Positions 21,240-30,403 of a stretch of DNA of 64,000 nt are shown here, piece after piece. The notes below the pieces were generated by a model. The model was not told the DNA's origin. It saw only the letters and a program-made list of their open reading frames with translations, and made no database searches. Each line of letters starts with the position of its first letter. Position 1 is the first letter of the stretch. This DNA is from Collinsella sp. TM09-10AT (GTDB lineage: Bacteria > Actinomycetota > Coriobacteriia > Coriobacteriales > Coriobacteriaceae), in NCBI RefSeq assembly GCF_003436275.1, contig NZ_QSOP01000005.1, positions 70,565 to 134,564 on the forward strand, read 5' to 3'. Made by a program: the position numbers and the translations under genes.

Positions 21240-22115
21240 CTACTGCTGTTGAGCGCGGCGGGCGGCACGGCGGGCTCTTGCCTCTTGAATCTCTTCGAGA
21301 TGAGCAATGATCTCGGCAGCGCTTTCCTCGATGGCTTTGCCGTCGGTACGCACTACAAAGCAGCCCAGGCGTTTCATGAGCGCGCGGGCTTCCGCAAGCT
21401 CACTACGCACGCTCTCGGGCTCGGCATAGGAGCCTGCGACGGCGCGGGCGTAGTCGTCGCCCAAGCGGCTATCGCGAATCTCGGAAATCACATCGACGGT
21501 CGAAATCAAGCCGAACAGGCGCATCGGGTCAACCTCGTAAATCGACTTGGGCGGCTCCATGCCATGCGCCAGTGGGACATTGGCGACCTTGTAGCCCTGA
21601 TAGGCTAAATACATCGACAGCGGCGTCTTGGATGTACGCGACACACCCAGCAGCACGATATCGGCACCCGACAGATCGTCGCAACCACGACCGTCATCGT
21701 GCTCAACGAAATACTCCATGGCCTCGATACGATGGAAATAGCGGTCATCGGTCTTGTGAATCACGCCCGCAACGCACTTGGGCAGCACACCGATGAGCGA
21801 CGACAGCACGGCAAGCGTCGGGCCGATCAGGTCGACCGAACGGATATGCAGCATACCCAGGTAATCGAGCACGCGGGCGCGAAGCGCCGGATCGACAATG
21901 GTATGGAACACGGCGACATCGCGATGGTCGGCATCGACGCGCGGCCCCACAAATGACTTGACCTGCTCCACCGAGGTCACCTTGGGCAGGCGCAAGAGAC
22001 GAAAAGCCCCTTCATCAAATTGCCCGGACGCCGCAAGCACCACCTCACAAGCGGTATCGCCGAGCGAATCGGAGATAACGATAACGATGGGACGAGCGGT
22101 GACCGGGCAATCCAT
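21240..22115 (-). CDS. PPDK regulatory protein (kinase/pyrophosphorylase, DUF299)
   Basis: This family inactivates PPDK by ADP-dependent threonine phosphorylation and reactivates it by phosphate-dependent dephosphorylation; a related subfamily regulates PEP synthase. The 291 residues open with VIVISDSLGDTA and contain the P-loop-like GVSRTSKTPLSMYLA. Its place directly upstream of ppdK points to PPDK as target. The ATG has AAGGAG 6 nt upstream. The last 20 residues are Arg/Ala/Gln-rich. Confidence 0.93.
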   Translation of the reverse strand: MDCPVTARPIVIVISDSLGDTACEVVLAASGQFDEGAFRLLRLPKVTSVEQVKSFVGPRVDADHRDVAVFHTIVDPALRARVLDYLGMLHIRSVDLIGPTLAVLSSLIGVLPKCVAGVIHKTDDRYFHRIEAMEYFVEHDDGRGCDDLSGADIVLLGVSRTSKTPLSMYLAYQGYKVANVPLAHGMEPPKSIYEVDPMRLFGLISTVDVISEIRDSRLGDDYARAVAGSYAEPESVRSELAEARALMKRLGCFVVRTDGKAIEESAAEIIAHLEEIQEARARRAARRAQQQ

Positions 22116-22149
22116 GCGGGGCTCCTTTTGCGCTTATGCGCAGGCTGGC

Positions 22150-24246
22150 TTACTTTTTGCGGGCAAGCTCACCGATGTTGGCGATGCCGGAGAAAACGGC
22201 CTCGAAGCGGTTGAGCAGCTTAAGGCGATTATCGCGAAGCTGCTCGTCCTTGTCCATGACCATGACCTCGTCGAAGAAGCGGTCGATGGGGGCACGCAGG
22301 GCGGCGAGGGCAGCAAATGCGGCCGGGTAGTCCTCGGCAGCAAGGGCGGCATCGACAGCGGTCTGAGCAGCCTCGGAGGCGTCGGCGAGCGCGAGTTCGG
22401 CCTCGCCCATCAGGGCGCGGTCGTACTCCGCACCCAGCTCGGGCTTCGAGATATGCGCGGCACGGGCATAGGCGGTAGCCAGGTTGTCGAACGTCTCAGC
22501 GTCGTTTTTGCGGGCCTCGTCGAGGGCGGCGCAGCGGGCGAAGAAGACGGACGGGGCGATAATGTGCACCGCGGAGACGGCGGCAACGGTATCGGCCGGG
22601 ATCTTTTCGTCGCGGGCCATGCTCACCAGGCGGCCATGGAAGAAGTCACGAACCTGCTGCGCGACCTCGGCGGCGTCGAACTCAATGCCCTGCTCGCTAT
22701 AGAGCTCGAGCGCAAAGTCGATGAGCGACGTGGGATCGATCGGCAGACGGTCGCGCAGGATGTTGATGATACCGATAGCGGCACGACGCAGCGCGTAGGG
22801 ATCGGAGGAGCCAGTCGGGGGCTCGCCGATGGCAAAGATACCGGCGATGGTATCGAGCTTGTCGGCGCAGGCCACGATGCAGCCAGCGGTGCCCTCGGGC
22901 AGCTCGTCGCCGGCAAAGCGGGGACGATAATGATCGCGAATGGCGTGGGCAACCTCGTCGTTCTCCCCCATCGCGGTCGCGTAATAACCGCCCATCACGC
23001 CCTGTTGGCTCGTGAACTCGACGACGGCGTTGGACACCAGGTCGGCCTTGCACAGGTGAGCGGCGCGAGCGGCGTCGGCGGCCAGGTGGGCGCCCAGATG
23101 GGCCTCACGGGCAATGGCGAGCGCGAGCTGCTCAACACGCTCGGACTTGGCGAGCACGCTGCCGAGCTTCTCCTGGAAGGCGACCTTGGCCAGACGCTCG
23201 CGGAACTCGTCGAGGGAGATCTTCAGGTCCTCCTCGTAGAAGAACTTGGCGTCGTCCAGGCGGGCGCGCACGACGCGCTCGTTGCCGTCGATCACACGCT
23301 CGGCGTTCTCGGGCTTGCTGTTGGAAACGACCACGAACTCACGCGTGAGCTTGCCCTCGCCGTCATAGATCGGGAAGTAGCGCTGGTTGGTGAGCATGGA
23401 CTCGCAGATAATCTCGTGCGGGACCTTGAGGAACTCCTCGTCAAAGGTACCGACGAGCACCGTCGGCCACTCGCAGAGGTTGATGACCTCCTCAAAGACC
23501 TTCTTGGGCGTATCGACATGGCAGCCGGGGCGAGCAGCCTCGACCTCGGCGATGCCGGCAAGGATGGCCTCACGACGACGCTCGGCAGAAAGCACGCCGG
23601 CGTCCTCGAGCACCTGCTCGTAGACGGCGGGGCTGGCGACAACATGGTCGCCGGGGCCAAGCACGCGATGGCCGCGCGTGGTGTTGCCGCTCGTCACGTC
23701 GGCAAACGACACGGGCACAACGTCCTCGCCCAGAAGACAGCAGATCCAACGGACCGGACGTACAAACGTAGCGTGCTCGTGACCCCAGCGCTGGCTGCGG
23801 TAGTTGGGCCACTGCAGGCCGGCGATGGTCTTCTCGCACAGGGCCGTCAGGATCGGGGTAGCCGGTGCGGAAGGAATGTTCTTCTCGGCGAACACGTACT
23901 CACGGCCGTCGGTGCCCTCGCGACGGACCAGATCCTCGGCACCCACACCGCACTTGCGGGCAAAGCCCTGGGCGGCCTTGGTGGCGTTGCCGTCGGCATC
24001 GAAGGCAATGTTAGCCGCGGGACCGCGCTTGACCTCGTGAACCTCATCGGTCGCAGTGGCGACGTTGGCCACGAGCGCAGCCAGACGACGCGGGCTCGAG
24101 ATCACGCGGACCTCGCCATGGGCCAGACCGGCCTCGTCGAGGCCCTTGGCAATCATGGTGCCAAGCTGCTTGACGGCATTGTTCAGCGGTGCGGAGGGCA
24201 TTTCCTCCGTACCGATCTCAAACAGGAAATCCTTAGCGTCTGCCAT
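22150..24246 (-). CDS. glyS: Glycyl-tRNA synthetase, beta subunit
   Basis: The beta subunit of the two-subunit bacterial glycyl-tRNA synthetase, which binds tRNA-Gly. It begins DFLFEIGTEEMPSAPL, the standard N-terminus, and ends with the anticodon-binding-like helices (FFDEVMVMDKDEQLRDNRL). 698 residues, close to the usual 690. It starts 3 nt after glyQ, so the two are coupled. Confidence 0.97.
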   Translation of the reverse strand: MADAKDFLFEIGTEEMPSAPLNNAVKQLGTMIAKGLDEAGLAHGEVRVISSPRRLAALVANVATATDEVHEVKRGPAANIAFDADGNATKAAQGFARKCGVGAEDLVRREGTDGREYVFAEKNIPSAPATPILTALCEKTIAGLQWPNYRSQRWGHEHATFVRPVRWICCLLGEDVVPVSFADVTSGNTTRGHRVLGPGDHVVASPAVYEQVLEDAGVLSAERRREAILAGIAEVEAARPGCHVDTPKKVFEEVINLCEWPTVLVGTFDEEFLKVPHEIICESMLTNQRYFPIYDGEGKLTREFVVVSNSKPENAERVIDGNERVVRARLDDAKFFYEEDLKISLDEFRERLAKVAFQEKLGSVLAKSERVEQLALAIAREAHLGAHLAADAARAAHLCKADLVSNAVVEFTSQQGVMGGYYATAMGENDEVAHAIRDHYRPRFAGDELPEGTAGCIVACADKLDTIAGIFAIGEPPTGSSDPYALRRAAIGIINILRDRLPIDPTSLIDFALELYSEQGIEFDAAEVAQQVRDFFHGRLVSMARDEKIPADTVAAVSAVHIIAPSVFFARCAALDEARKNDAETFDNLATAYARAAHISKPELGAEYDRALMGEAELALADASEAAQTAVDAALAAEDYPAAFAALAALRAPIDRFFDEVMVMDKDEQLRDNRLKLLNRFEAVFSGIANIGELARKK

Positions 24247-24249
24247 GGC

Positions 24250-25161
24250 TTACGCCACCTCGCCTTCCTGGTCGGCATTCTCGTTGACTCCGGCGACCTC
24301 GGCCATATAGGCCTCGCAGCACGCCTTGGCGACGGCGCGGACGCGCAGGATGTAGTTGGCACGCTCGACCGCGGACAGGGCGCCGCGGGCATCGAGCAGG
24401 TTGAAAGCGTGGCTGCACTTCATGACGCAGTCGTATGCGGGCAGCGGCAGCTTGCGTTCCAGGCAGGAATGGCACTCGGCCTCGTAGTCGTCAAACTTCT
24501 GACGCATCATCTCGACGTTGGCGACCTCAAAGTTATAGGCACTGAACTCGCGCTCGTTCTCGAGGAACACGTCGCCGTAGGTCATGGGCGTGCCGTCGGG
24601 CAGATAGCTCCACACCAGATCGTAGACCGAGTTGACGCCCTGGGCGTACATGGCGATACGCTCCAGGCCATAGGTGATCTCGACGGGCACGGGGTCGACC
24701 TCGATACCGCCCACCTGCTGGAAGTACGTAAACTGCGTGACCTCCATGCCGTTGAGCCAGACCTCCCAGCCAAGGCCCCAGGCGCCCAGCGTCGGGCTCT
24801 CCCAGTCGTCCTCGACAAAGCGGACGTCATGGTCGTTGGGGTCCAGGCCGATAGCGGCAAGCGAGCCCAGGTAGAGCTCCTGGGCGTTGGACGGAGACGG
24901 CTTGATGAGCACCTGGAACTGATAGTAGTGCTGCATGCGGTTGGGGTTCTCGCCGTAGCGGCCGTCGGCGGGACGGCGGCAAGGCTGCGCATAGCAGGTG
25001 CGCCACTCGGCGGGACCGAGCGATCGCAGCGTGGTCGCGGTGTGGAAGGTGCCGGCACCGACCTCGGAGTCATAGGGCTGCATGATGACGCAGCCCTGCT
25101 CGCCCCAGTACTGCTGGAGGCGCAGGATGATGTCTTGGAAGGAAAGCGATGAAGCGTTCAT
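24250..25161 (-). CDS. glyQ: Glycyl-tRNA synthetase, alpha subunit
   Basis: The catalytic alpha subunit, forming an alpha2beta2 enzyme with GlyS. The sequence shows [20 protein letters not shown] at the start, the EVGAGTFH region, [11 protein letters not shown], and [18 protein letters not shown]. 303 residues. Only about 60 bp separate it from lepB and no T-box fold was seen there. The ribosome-binding site (AGAGGC) is close and weak. Confidence 0.97.
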   Translation of the reverse strand: MNASSLSFQDIILRLQQYWGEQGCVIMQPYDSEVGAGTFHTATTLRSLGPAEWRTCYAQPCRRPADGRYGENPNRMQHYYQFQVLIKPSPSNAQELYLGSLAAIGLDPNDHDVRFVEDDWESPTLGAWGLGWEVWLNGMEVTQFTYFQQVGGIEVDPVPVEITYGLERIAMYAQGVNSVYDLVWSYLPDGTPMTYGDVFLENEREFSAYNFEVANVEMMRQKFDDYEAECHSCLERKLPLPAYDCVMKCSHAFNLLDARGALSAVERANYILRVRAVAKACCEAYMAEVAGVNENADQEGEVA

Positions 25162-25220
25162 GCCTCTAATATCCCCTCGTCGAAACGATTACACGGTTAG
25201 GTACTGTACTATAGCGGTTT

Positions 25221-25829
25221 TTAGTCGATAGCGCCGATGCGGTTGAGCGGCCAGTAGCGCACGAGCGCCACGGCGATCAGATCAGAGCGATCGACGGGAC
25301 CAAAGTAGCGCGAGTCGGCAGAGTTTTCGCGGTTGTCGCCCATCACCCACACGCACCCGTCGGGAACGGTGTAGGGATAACTCACCTGGGCGGCGGGCGC
25401 CTGGACCGAAAGCGGCCAGCTCATGCCCGTCGTATAGTCCTCGTCGAGCGCTTGGCCGTCAACGACGACCTTGCCGTCCTGAAGGTCGACCGTCTGGCCG
25501 GCCGTGGCGATGACGCGCTTTACCAGCACGTCATGCTCGGACGTGGCATCGGGGTTATGGAACACCACGATATCACCCTGTTTGACGGGCTGACCGAGCT
25601 CGAGGCTCACCTTTTGTGCCAGGATCTGGTCGCCAATCTCGATCGTGTCCTCCATGGAGCCGGTGGGTACCACAAAGGGCTCGACCACAAAGGTGCGGAT
25701 CAAGAAGGTGGCGGCGAGCGCGATAAGAATGACTAAAATCCACTCCAGAGCACCACGTAAAGTGAAAACGGACCTTTCGCCAAAATCATGTTCGAGGTGA
25801 ACCCGTTGACGCCCTTTATCATCCACCAT
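25221..25829 (-). CDS. lepB: Signal peptidase I
   Basis: A membrane serine protease that cleaves Sec signal peptides outside the membrane. A single N-terminal membrane segment (about residues 26-46) is followed by the PTGSM catalytic serine motif, the lysine motif KRVIATAGQ and GDNRENSADSR. The ATG at 25829 with GGAAGGGG 8 nt upstream gives 202 residues; a GTG at 25838 overlapping trmD is an alternative. It follows trmD, so export and translation genes share the operon. Confidence 0.95.
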   Translation of the reverse strand: MVDDKGRQRVHLEHDFGERSVFTLRGALEWILVILIALAATFLIRTFVVEPFVVPTGSMEDTIEIGDQILAQKVSLELGQPVKQGDIVVFHNPDATSEHDVLVKRVIATAGQTVDLQDGKVVVDGQALDEDYTTGMSWPLSVQAPAAQVSYPYTVPDGCVWVMGDNRENSADSRYFGPVDRSDLIAVALVRYWPLNRIGAID

Positions 25830-25830
25830 T

Positions 25831-26577
25831 CTATTCACCCCTTCCGGAAAGCAAATCTTGCGCGTATGCGCGCTCCTGGGCCGTGAGCCGCGCCGTCTCG
25901 ATCAGGTCGGGACGCCAGCGGCAGGTGCGCTCGATGGCATTCTTACGGCGCCAGGCGTCAACCTTGGCATGGTCGCCGCTCACGAGCACCGGCGGCACGC
26001 CCTCGCCGTTGAACTCGGCAGGGCGGGTGTACTGCGCATACTCGAGCAGGCCTCCGTCCTCGGCGGTCGAGAACGACTCGTCCACGTTGCTCATCTCGTC
26101 ACCAAGGGCGCCGGGGATCAGGCGTACGACGGCATCGGCAACGACCATAGCGGGAAGCTCGCCGCCCGTGAGCACGTAATCGCCGATCGACAGGCGCTCG
26201 TCGGCATACGCATAGGCACGCTCGTCAACACCTTCGTAACGGCTGCACACAAACAGCAGGCGCTCGCTTTTGAGCAGGCGCTCGGCCACATGCTGCGTAA
26301 AAGGCTCGCCGCACGGGGTGAAGAACACCACCGTCGGCTTGGGGCCCTCCGCGCTAATGGCCTCGATAGCCTCGGCGATAGGCTCGACCTTCATCAGCAT
26401 GCCCTGCCCGCCGCCGTACGGCTCGTCATCGACGGTACGATGGCGGTCGTGCGTCCAGTCGCGCAGGTTATACGCCTTAAAATCAAAAAGGCCGGCCTTG
26501 CGGGCGCGGCCCAAAATCGATGTGGACATGACGGGCTCAAACATCTCGGGAAAGACCGAAAGGGTCTCAATCAGCAT
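25831..26577 (-). CDS. trmD: tRNA (guanine-N1-)-methyltransferase
   Basis: TrmD makes m1G37 with SAM, preventing +1 frameshifts. The SPOUT knot residues CSRYEGVDERAY and SIGDYVLTGGELPAMV, and the N-terminal DWTHDRHRTVDDEPYGGGQG, are all there. 248 residues. GGGAGG precedes the ATG. It is downstream of rimM with a 10-nt gap in the rpsP-khpA-rimM-trmD run. Confidence 0.97.
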   Translation of the reverse strand: MLIETLSVFPEMFEPVMSTSILGRARKAGLFDFKAYNLRDWTHDRHRTVDDEPYGGGQGMLMKVEPIAEAIEAISAEGPKPTVVFFTPCGEPFTQHVAERLLKSERLLFVCSRYEGVDERAYAYADERLSIGDYVLTGGELPAMVVADAVVRLIPGALGDEMSNVDESFSTAEDGGLLEYAQYTRPAEFNGEGVPPVLVSGDHAKVDAWRRKNAIERTCRWRPDLIETARLTAQERAYAQDLLSGRGE

Positions 26578-26587
26578 GTTGTCCTCC

Positions 26588-27109
26588 CTACTTGTCCATA
26601 TCGATCAGGCCGTCCATAACGTGGACGGAAATTGTTCCTGTGTCGGGAAGATCGAGCACAACCTGCTCGATCACGGGAATCAGTACCTCGCCGTACCGAT
26701 CGCCCTCGACAACCCAAACATCGTTAGCGGGCGTCGACATGATCTCGACGATCGTACCGAGTGAACCGAAGCGCTCGTCGACCACCTCGCGACCCATCAG
26801 GTCGGAATAGGCGGCGTCGAGTGAATCGAGCTCAAAATCGTCACGATTTGCCAACACATAGCATCCCGCGATGCCCTCGGCGGCCGTCAAGTCGTCAATG
26901 CCCTCAAACGAGACCAGATCGCCATCGCCCGTATCGGTGACGGACACGACCGTGCAAAAACGGTCCCGCTTGAGCGCGGGCGGCGTCAGGGCGACGCGCA
27001 TACCCGGCTCTAATACAGAAGGAAGCCCCCGCAGCGGCTGCGCGAGGACCTCCCCCTTCCTTCCGTGCGGCTTGACCACACGGGCGATGTTTTTGTACTG
27101 GGACCTCAA
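26588..27109 (-). CDS. rimM: 16S rRNA processing protein RimM
   Basis: RimM helps mature the 30S head by binding S19. 173 residues with the N-terminal barrel beginning ARVVKPHGRKGEVL and the C-terminal PRC-barrel (DLMGREVVDERFGSLGTI). The only suitable start is a TTG at 27109, 4 nt after the khpA stop. Its neighbours are the usual ones. Confidence 0.94.
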   Translation of the reverse strand: MRSQYKNIARVVKPHGRKGEVLAQPLRGLPSVLEPGMRVALTPPALKRDRFCTVVSVTDTGDGDLVSFEGIDDLTAAEGIAGCYVLANRDDFELDSLDAAYSDLMGREVVDERFGSLGTIVEIMSTPANDVWVVEGDRYGEVLIPVIEQVVLDLPDTGTISVHVMDGLIDMDK

Positions 27110-27113
27110 GGTC

Positions 27114-27398
27114 CTAGCCCAGAACCTCTACCTCGACAGCAGTGTCGAGGCGAGCGGCCAGTGCACGGGCGAGCGTGCGAATGGCCTTGATGGTACGGCC
27201 ACGACGGCCGATGACCTTAGCGACGTCATCCTCGGCGACAGAAACCTCGATCGTAGAGGCGTCGTCACCATCGATGACCTCAAGGCTCACGGAATCCGGG
27301 TCGTCGACGATCTGAACAACGAGATATTCGACGAGATCGGCGATGCGATCTGAGAGCATTGCCTCACCCTCGAGCTGTGCAGAGTCAACCTCAGGCAC
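27114..27398 (-). CDS. khpA: KH-domain RNA-binding protein
   Basis: A 94-residue single KH domain protein of the KhpA/YlqC family that binds RNA and in other bacteria partners with KhpB to affect cell division. The GxxG loop is VIGRRGRT at about residues 60-67. It starts at GTG with GAGGAG at the end of rpsP as ribosome-binding site. An acidic N-terminal extension of about 13 residues precedes the usual start MLSDRIADLVEYLV. Confidence 0.93.
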   Translation of the reverse strand: MPEVDSAQLEGEAMLSDRIADLVEYLVVQIVDDPDSVSLEVIDGDDASTIEVSVAEDDVAKVIGRRGRTIKAIRTLARALAARLDTAVEVEVLG

Positions 27399-27401
27399 GA
27401 T

Positions 27402-27743
27402 TTACTCCTCGGCGCCCTCAGCGGCCTCAGCGGCAGCCTTAGCGGCCTCGGCCTCTTTGGCGAGCTGCTTCTTGGACTTCTTGACGACGGTCTCGGTCTT
27501 CTCGCCCTCGTTGGCGGCCTTGACCAGAGCGGCGACGGCGTCGGTGAGCTGAGCGCCCTTGGACTGCCAGTCGGCGATCTTCTCGAGGTCGAGGTTGATG
27601 GTCTTGGGGGCGGTCATCGGGTTGTAGCGGCCAACCTCCTCGATGATACGACCGTCACGCGGGGCGCGGGAATCGGCGACGACGACACGGTAGTACGGAC
27701 GCTTCTTAGCGCCGTGACGAGCAAGGCGAATCTTGACTGCCAA
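27402..27743 (-). CDS. rpsP: 30S ribosomal protein S16
   Basis: S16 of the small subunit. The start is a TTG at 27743 behind GGAGGAG, giving [18 protein letters not shown]; upstream codons are not S16-like. 113 residues, of which the last 30 or so form an Ala/Glu/Lys tail longer than the family core. First gene of rpsP-khpA-rimM-trmD-lepB. Confidence 0.96.
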   Translation of the reverse strand: MAVKIRLARHGAKKRPYYRVVVADSRAPRDGRIIEEVGRYNPMTAPKTINLDLEKIADWQSKGAQLTDAVAALVKAANEGEKTETVVKKSKKQLAKEAEAAKAAAEAAEGAEE

Positions 27744-27872
27744 AGGAAACTCCTCCAACCAAGCAGCTTTAGGCTGCAACTACAAACAAACAGTTGAACA
27801 TAATACGCCATCGACGCGGGCAGGTGAAGTCCGTGAGACCAACTTCTTCGGTGTAGTCGAAGGCAAATCCAT

Positions 27873-27900
27873 ATCTTAGACAAGAATTCGCGATTTGCAA
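27873..27900 (-). promoter_or_regulatory. Likely promoter for rpsP operon
   Basis: TTGCAA and TAAGAT are 16 bp apart, reading toward rpsP about 130 nt upstream of its start. It lies back-to-back with dinB. Confidence 0.5.
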
Positions 27901-27932
27901 GCACATCCACGCACCCCACATGAGCTGCGCGG

Positions 27933-27938
27933 TATACT
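27933..27938 (+). promoter_or_regulatory. -10 element of a leaderless dinB transcript
   Basis: TATACT ends 6 nt before the dinB ATG, so transcription should begin at or next to the start codon. There is no Shine-Dalgarno sequence between them. No clear -35 is visible. Confidence 0.5.
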
Positions 27939-27944
27939 CATGCC

Positions 27945-29198
27945 ATGAAAAGACGCGAACATACATACGGTTATGAAGATGCTGCGGGCGTCACGCCGCC
28001 GCCCTGGACGGGGCCGGCGGTGGGCCTCATGGATCTCGATGCGTTTTTTGCGAGCGTGGAAATGCTCGACCATCCCGAGTGGCGCGGCAAGCCACTCATC
28101 GTGGGTGGCGATGCCGATTCCCGCGGCGTTGTGTCCACCTGCTCATACGAGGCGCGTCGCTTTGGCGTGCACTCCGCCATGCCCTCGGCCGAGGCACGGC
28201 GCCTCTGTCCGCAGGCCATTTGGACGCATGGGCACTTTGATCGCTACCGCGAGGTGAGCGCGCAGGTCATGGCGATTCTTGCCGAAGAGACGCCGCGCGT
28301 TGAGCGCGTATCCATCGACGAAGCCTTTATCGATATCACACCGGGTCGTTTTGCGCCCGAGGACCCGCTGCTGGTTGCACGGCGCATAAGCGACCGCGTG
28401 GCAGCGCTGGGAGTGACCTGTTCCATTGGCGTGGGCTGCAACAAGACGGTCGCAAAGATCGCAAGCGAGCGGGATAAGCCGTTTGGGCTGACCATCGTGC
28501 GCCCCGGAACCGAGCAGCGCTTTTTGGCCGCGCTGCCGGTATCTGCCATGAGCGGCATCGGGCGCTCGGCCGAGGAGCGACTGCGCCGCATGCGCATCTA
28601 CACGCTCGGCGAGCTATCACGTGCACCGGAATCCACCTTGGCCTCTATTTTTGGCGTCAACGGCGAACGCATGCGCCAGCGTGCGCTGGGGCTCGAAATA
28701 TCCGAAGTAACAAGCCTCGATGAGGAACGCGAGGTTAAATCCGTGAGCAATGAGCGCACCTTTGCGAAAGATTTGACTGAGCGTGGGGACATCGAAGCGG
28801 CGATTGCGTTGTTGGGAGAGTCAGTGGGACGCCGCCTGCGCCGTCAGGGACTAACGGGCGCCACGGTGACGCTCAAGCTCAAGTATTCGTATGGAAGCGG
28901 GCGAACGGCGCAGCGGCGGCTTCCCCACCCCACCGACGATGAGAACATCTTTGTGGCGGTTGCGCTCGAACTGCTCGACAACATCTGGCAGGAAGGCATG
29001 CATGTTCGCTTAGCAGGCATCGGCATGAGCGACTTCAACCACCAAGGCGGTATCCAAACCGACCTGTTCTGCGAAGTCGATGACCGCGGGGCCCAATCCA
29101 GCGACCGACGCGACCTCTCCGTCGCAATTGACGCCGTCCGCGACAAGTTCGGCGACACCGCCCTATCCTTCGGCCGCCAATCCCGCTTCAACGATTAA
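27945..29198 (+). CDS. dinB: DNA polymerase IV (Y-family)
   Basis: A translesion polymerase. The catalytic acids are in DLDAFFASVE near the N-terminus and in SIDEAFIDI; the helix-hairpin-helix region follows and the little-finger domain ends the protein. 417 residues. It begins with about 25 extra residues before the polymerase core. The mRNA appears leaderless. It is the only plus-strand gene in this region and lies back-to-back with rpsP. Confidence 0.95.
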   Translation: MKRREHTYGYEDAAGVTPPPWTGPAVGLMDLDAFFASVEMLDHPEWRGKPLIVGGDADSRGVVSTCSYEARRFGVHSAMPSAEARRLCPQAIWTHGHFDRYREVSAQVMAILAEETPRVERVSIDEAFIDITPGRFAPEDPLLVARRISDRVAALGVTCSIGVGCNKTVAKIASERDKPFGLTIVRPGTEQRFLAALPVSAMSGIGRSAEERLRRMRIYTLGELSRAPESTLASIFGVNGERMRQRALGLEISEVTSLDEEREVKSVSNERTFAKDLTERGDIEAAIALLGESVGRRLRRQGLTGATVTLKLKYSYGSGRTAQRRLPHPTDDENIFVAVALELLDNIWQEGMHVRLAGIGMSDFNHQGGIQTDLFCEVDDRGAQSSDRRDLSVAIDAVRDKFGDTALSFGRQSRFND

Positions 29199-29210
29199 CC
29201 GCCTTTGGGC

Positions 29211-29253
29211 AAAAAGAAAGCCGGGCAGGTGCGGAAAACCGCAACTGCCCGGC
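29211..29253 (-). terminator. Intrinsic terminator after rsfS
   Basis: On the minus strand GCCGGGCAGTTGCGG-TTTT-CCGCACCTGCCCGGC, one mismatch, runs into TTTCTTTTTG. It ends the obgE-nadD-yqeK-rsfS transcript, convergent with dinB. Confidence 0.9.
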
Positions 29254-29296
29254 GATATGCGTGAGGGTAGCTAAAACCCCCGTCTCAAATGAGCTA

Positions 29297-29752
29297 CTAG
29301 AGGAGATTGAGGGGGAGCTGGGGAGCGTCTCCCCAGAGTTTCTCGAGGCGGTAGAAGTCGCGGGCTTCGGGAGTGAAGACGTGGACGACAACCGAACCGT
29401 AGTCCATGAGCATCCAGGTCTTCTGCTCACGGCCCTCGATGGAGAACGGATGCTCGCCGCAAGCCTCGGCGACCTTCTCCTCGATCTTGTCAACGATCGA
29501 ATCAACCTGACGGTTGTTGGTGCCGGTAGCGATGACAAAGTAGTCGCACACATCGGAAAGCTCAGTCAGGTCGAGCACTTGAACGTCCTCGCCTTTCTTG
29601 TCGTAGGCGGCCTGCGCGGCGGCGCGGGCGACATCCTCGGCGGCGACACCGCTCGCGGACAGCGAGGCGGCAGTGCGGTCGGACGTGGCAACGAAACTCT
29701 TGTGCTCCACACCTTCAAGAATCTGCTCGTCGGTCATGGTCTCGTCGGCCAT
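29297..29752 (-). CDS. rsfS: Ribosomal silencing factor RsfS
   Basis: RsfS binds L14 and blocks subunit joining when nutrients are low. The conserved DLTELSDVCDYFVIATGTNN and the C-terminal REQKTWMLMDYGSVVVHVF are present. 151 residues, with about 40 N-terminal residues rich in Ala, Ser and Asp before the domain. It closes the nadD-yqeK-rsfS run found in many bacteria. Confidence 0.95.
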   Translation of the reverse strand: MADETMTDEQILEGVEHKSFVATSDRTAASLSASGVAAEDVARAAAQAAYDKKGEDVQVLDLTELSDVCDYFVIATGTNNRQVDSIVDKIEEKVAEACGEHPFSIEGREQKTWMLMDYGSVVVHVFTPEARDFYRLEKLWGDAPQLPLNLL

Positions 29753-29779
29753 GGAATACCTCTTTCTAGATAGCCCGAG

Positions 29780-30403
29780 CTAGCGCAGCTGGGCGTAATG
29801 GTTGTAAATCGTAATAGCCGTGGGATAAAGATAGCGCCCGGACTGGATCACATAGACCAGACCCTGCGCAAAACAGGAGAAGAACAACTCGTCAAGCGTC
29901 GACTCCCCCACCATCTTGCGCAGCGCGTGGGCATAATCACCATGGCGGTTGGGTTCGATGGCATCGGCCACAAAGACCACCATATCGAGCGGCGTCATGT
30001 CGCAGGCACCCACGGTGTGACGGTCGACAGCCTGGAAAACAGCCGGCGACAGCTCGGGGAAAAGCTGCGGAAGCTCATAGGCGGCAACAGGGCCATGCAA
30101 AAGCGGCGTCGCGGCGGAAGGAGAGCCGGCAACCTTGATGCCATAGTGAAGCGCGCGGGCCACGAGCTCGTCATCGGAAAGAACCTTGTCCCAATCGTGA
30201 ATTAAGCCGGCGGCAGCCGCATCAAAGCGGTCAACGCCGTAGACCTCGGCCAGATGAAGTGCGGTCTCGGCAACACCCAGCGAATGCACATAGCGCTTGC
30301 GCTTATCTTTCATGCGAACATCGAGCAGCTCTTGAATGCGCTTGAGCAGCGCGCGCTCATCGCCCTCAAACTGATCCTCTACCGACAACGTAGCCCCCAT
30401 CAC
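29780..30403 (-). CDS. yqeK: HD-domain hydrolase of the YqeK family
   Basis: YqeK homologues are HD-domain hydrolases that cleave diadenosine tetraphosphate. The metal-binding set is visible as H in RYVHSLGVAE, HD in GLIHDWDK and later HGPVAAYEL and DRHTVG. 207 residues. GTG at 30403 overlaps the nadD stop; an ATG follows immediately at 30400. It lies between nadD and rsfS, the usual context. Confidence 0.92.
   Translation of the reverse strand: MMGATLSVEDQFEGDERALLKRIQELLDVRMKDKRKRYVHSLGVAETALHLAEVYGVDRFDAAAAGLIHDWDKVLSDDELVARALHYGIKVAGSPSAATPLLHGPVAAYELPQLFPELSPAVFQAVDRHTVGACDMTPLDMVVFVADAIEPNRHGDYAHALRKMVGESTLDELFFSCFAQGLVYVIQSGRYLYPTAITIYNHYAQLR

Noticed and set aside
21898..25152. A 1,084-codon plus-strand open frame opposite glyS and glyQ
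   Set aside because: It is antisense to two clear genes. Long antisense frames are common in GC-rich DNA because of codon bias; its product is Gly/Leu/Val/Asp-rich with no family features and there is no ribosome-binding site.
24985..25220. T-box riboswitch before glyQ
   Set aside because: Only about 60 bp lie between lepB and glyQ on this strand and I found neither a specifier loop nor a T-box core.
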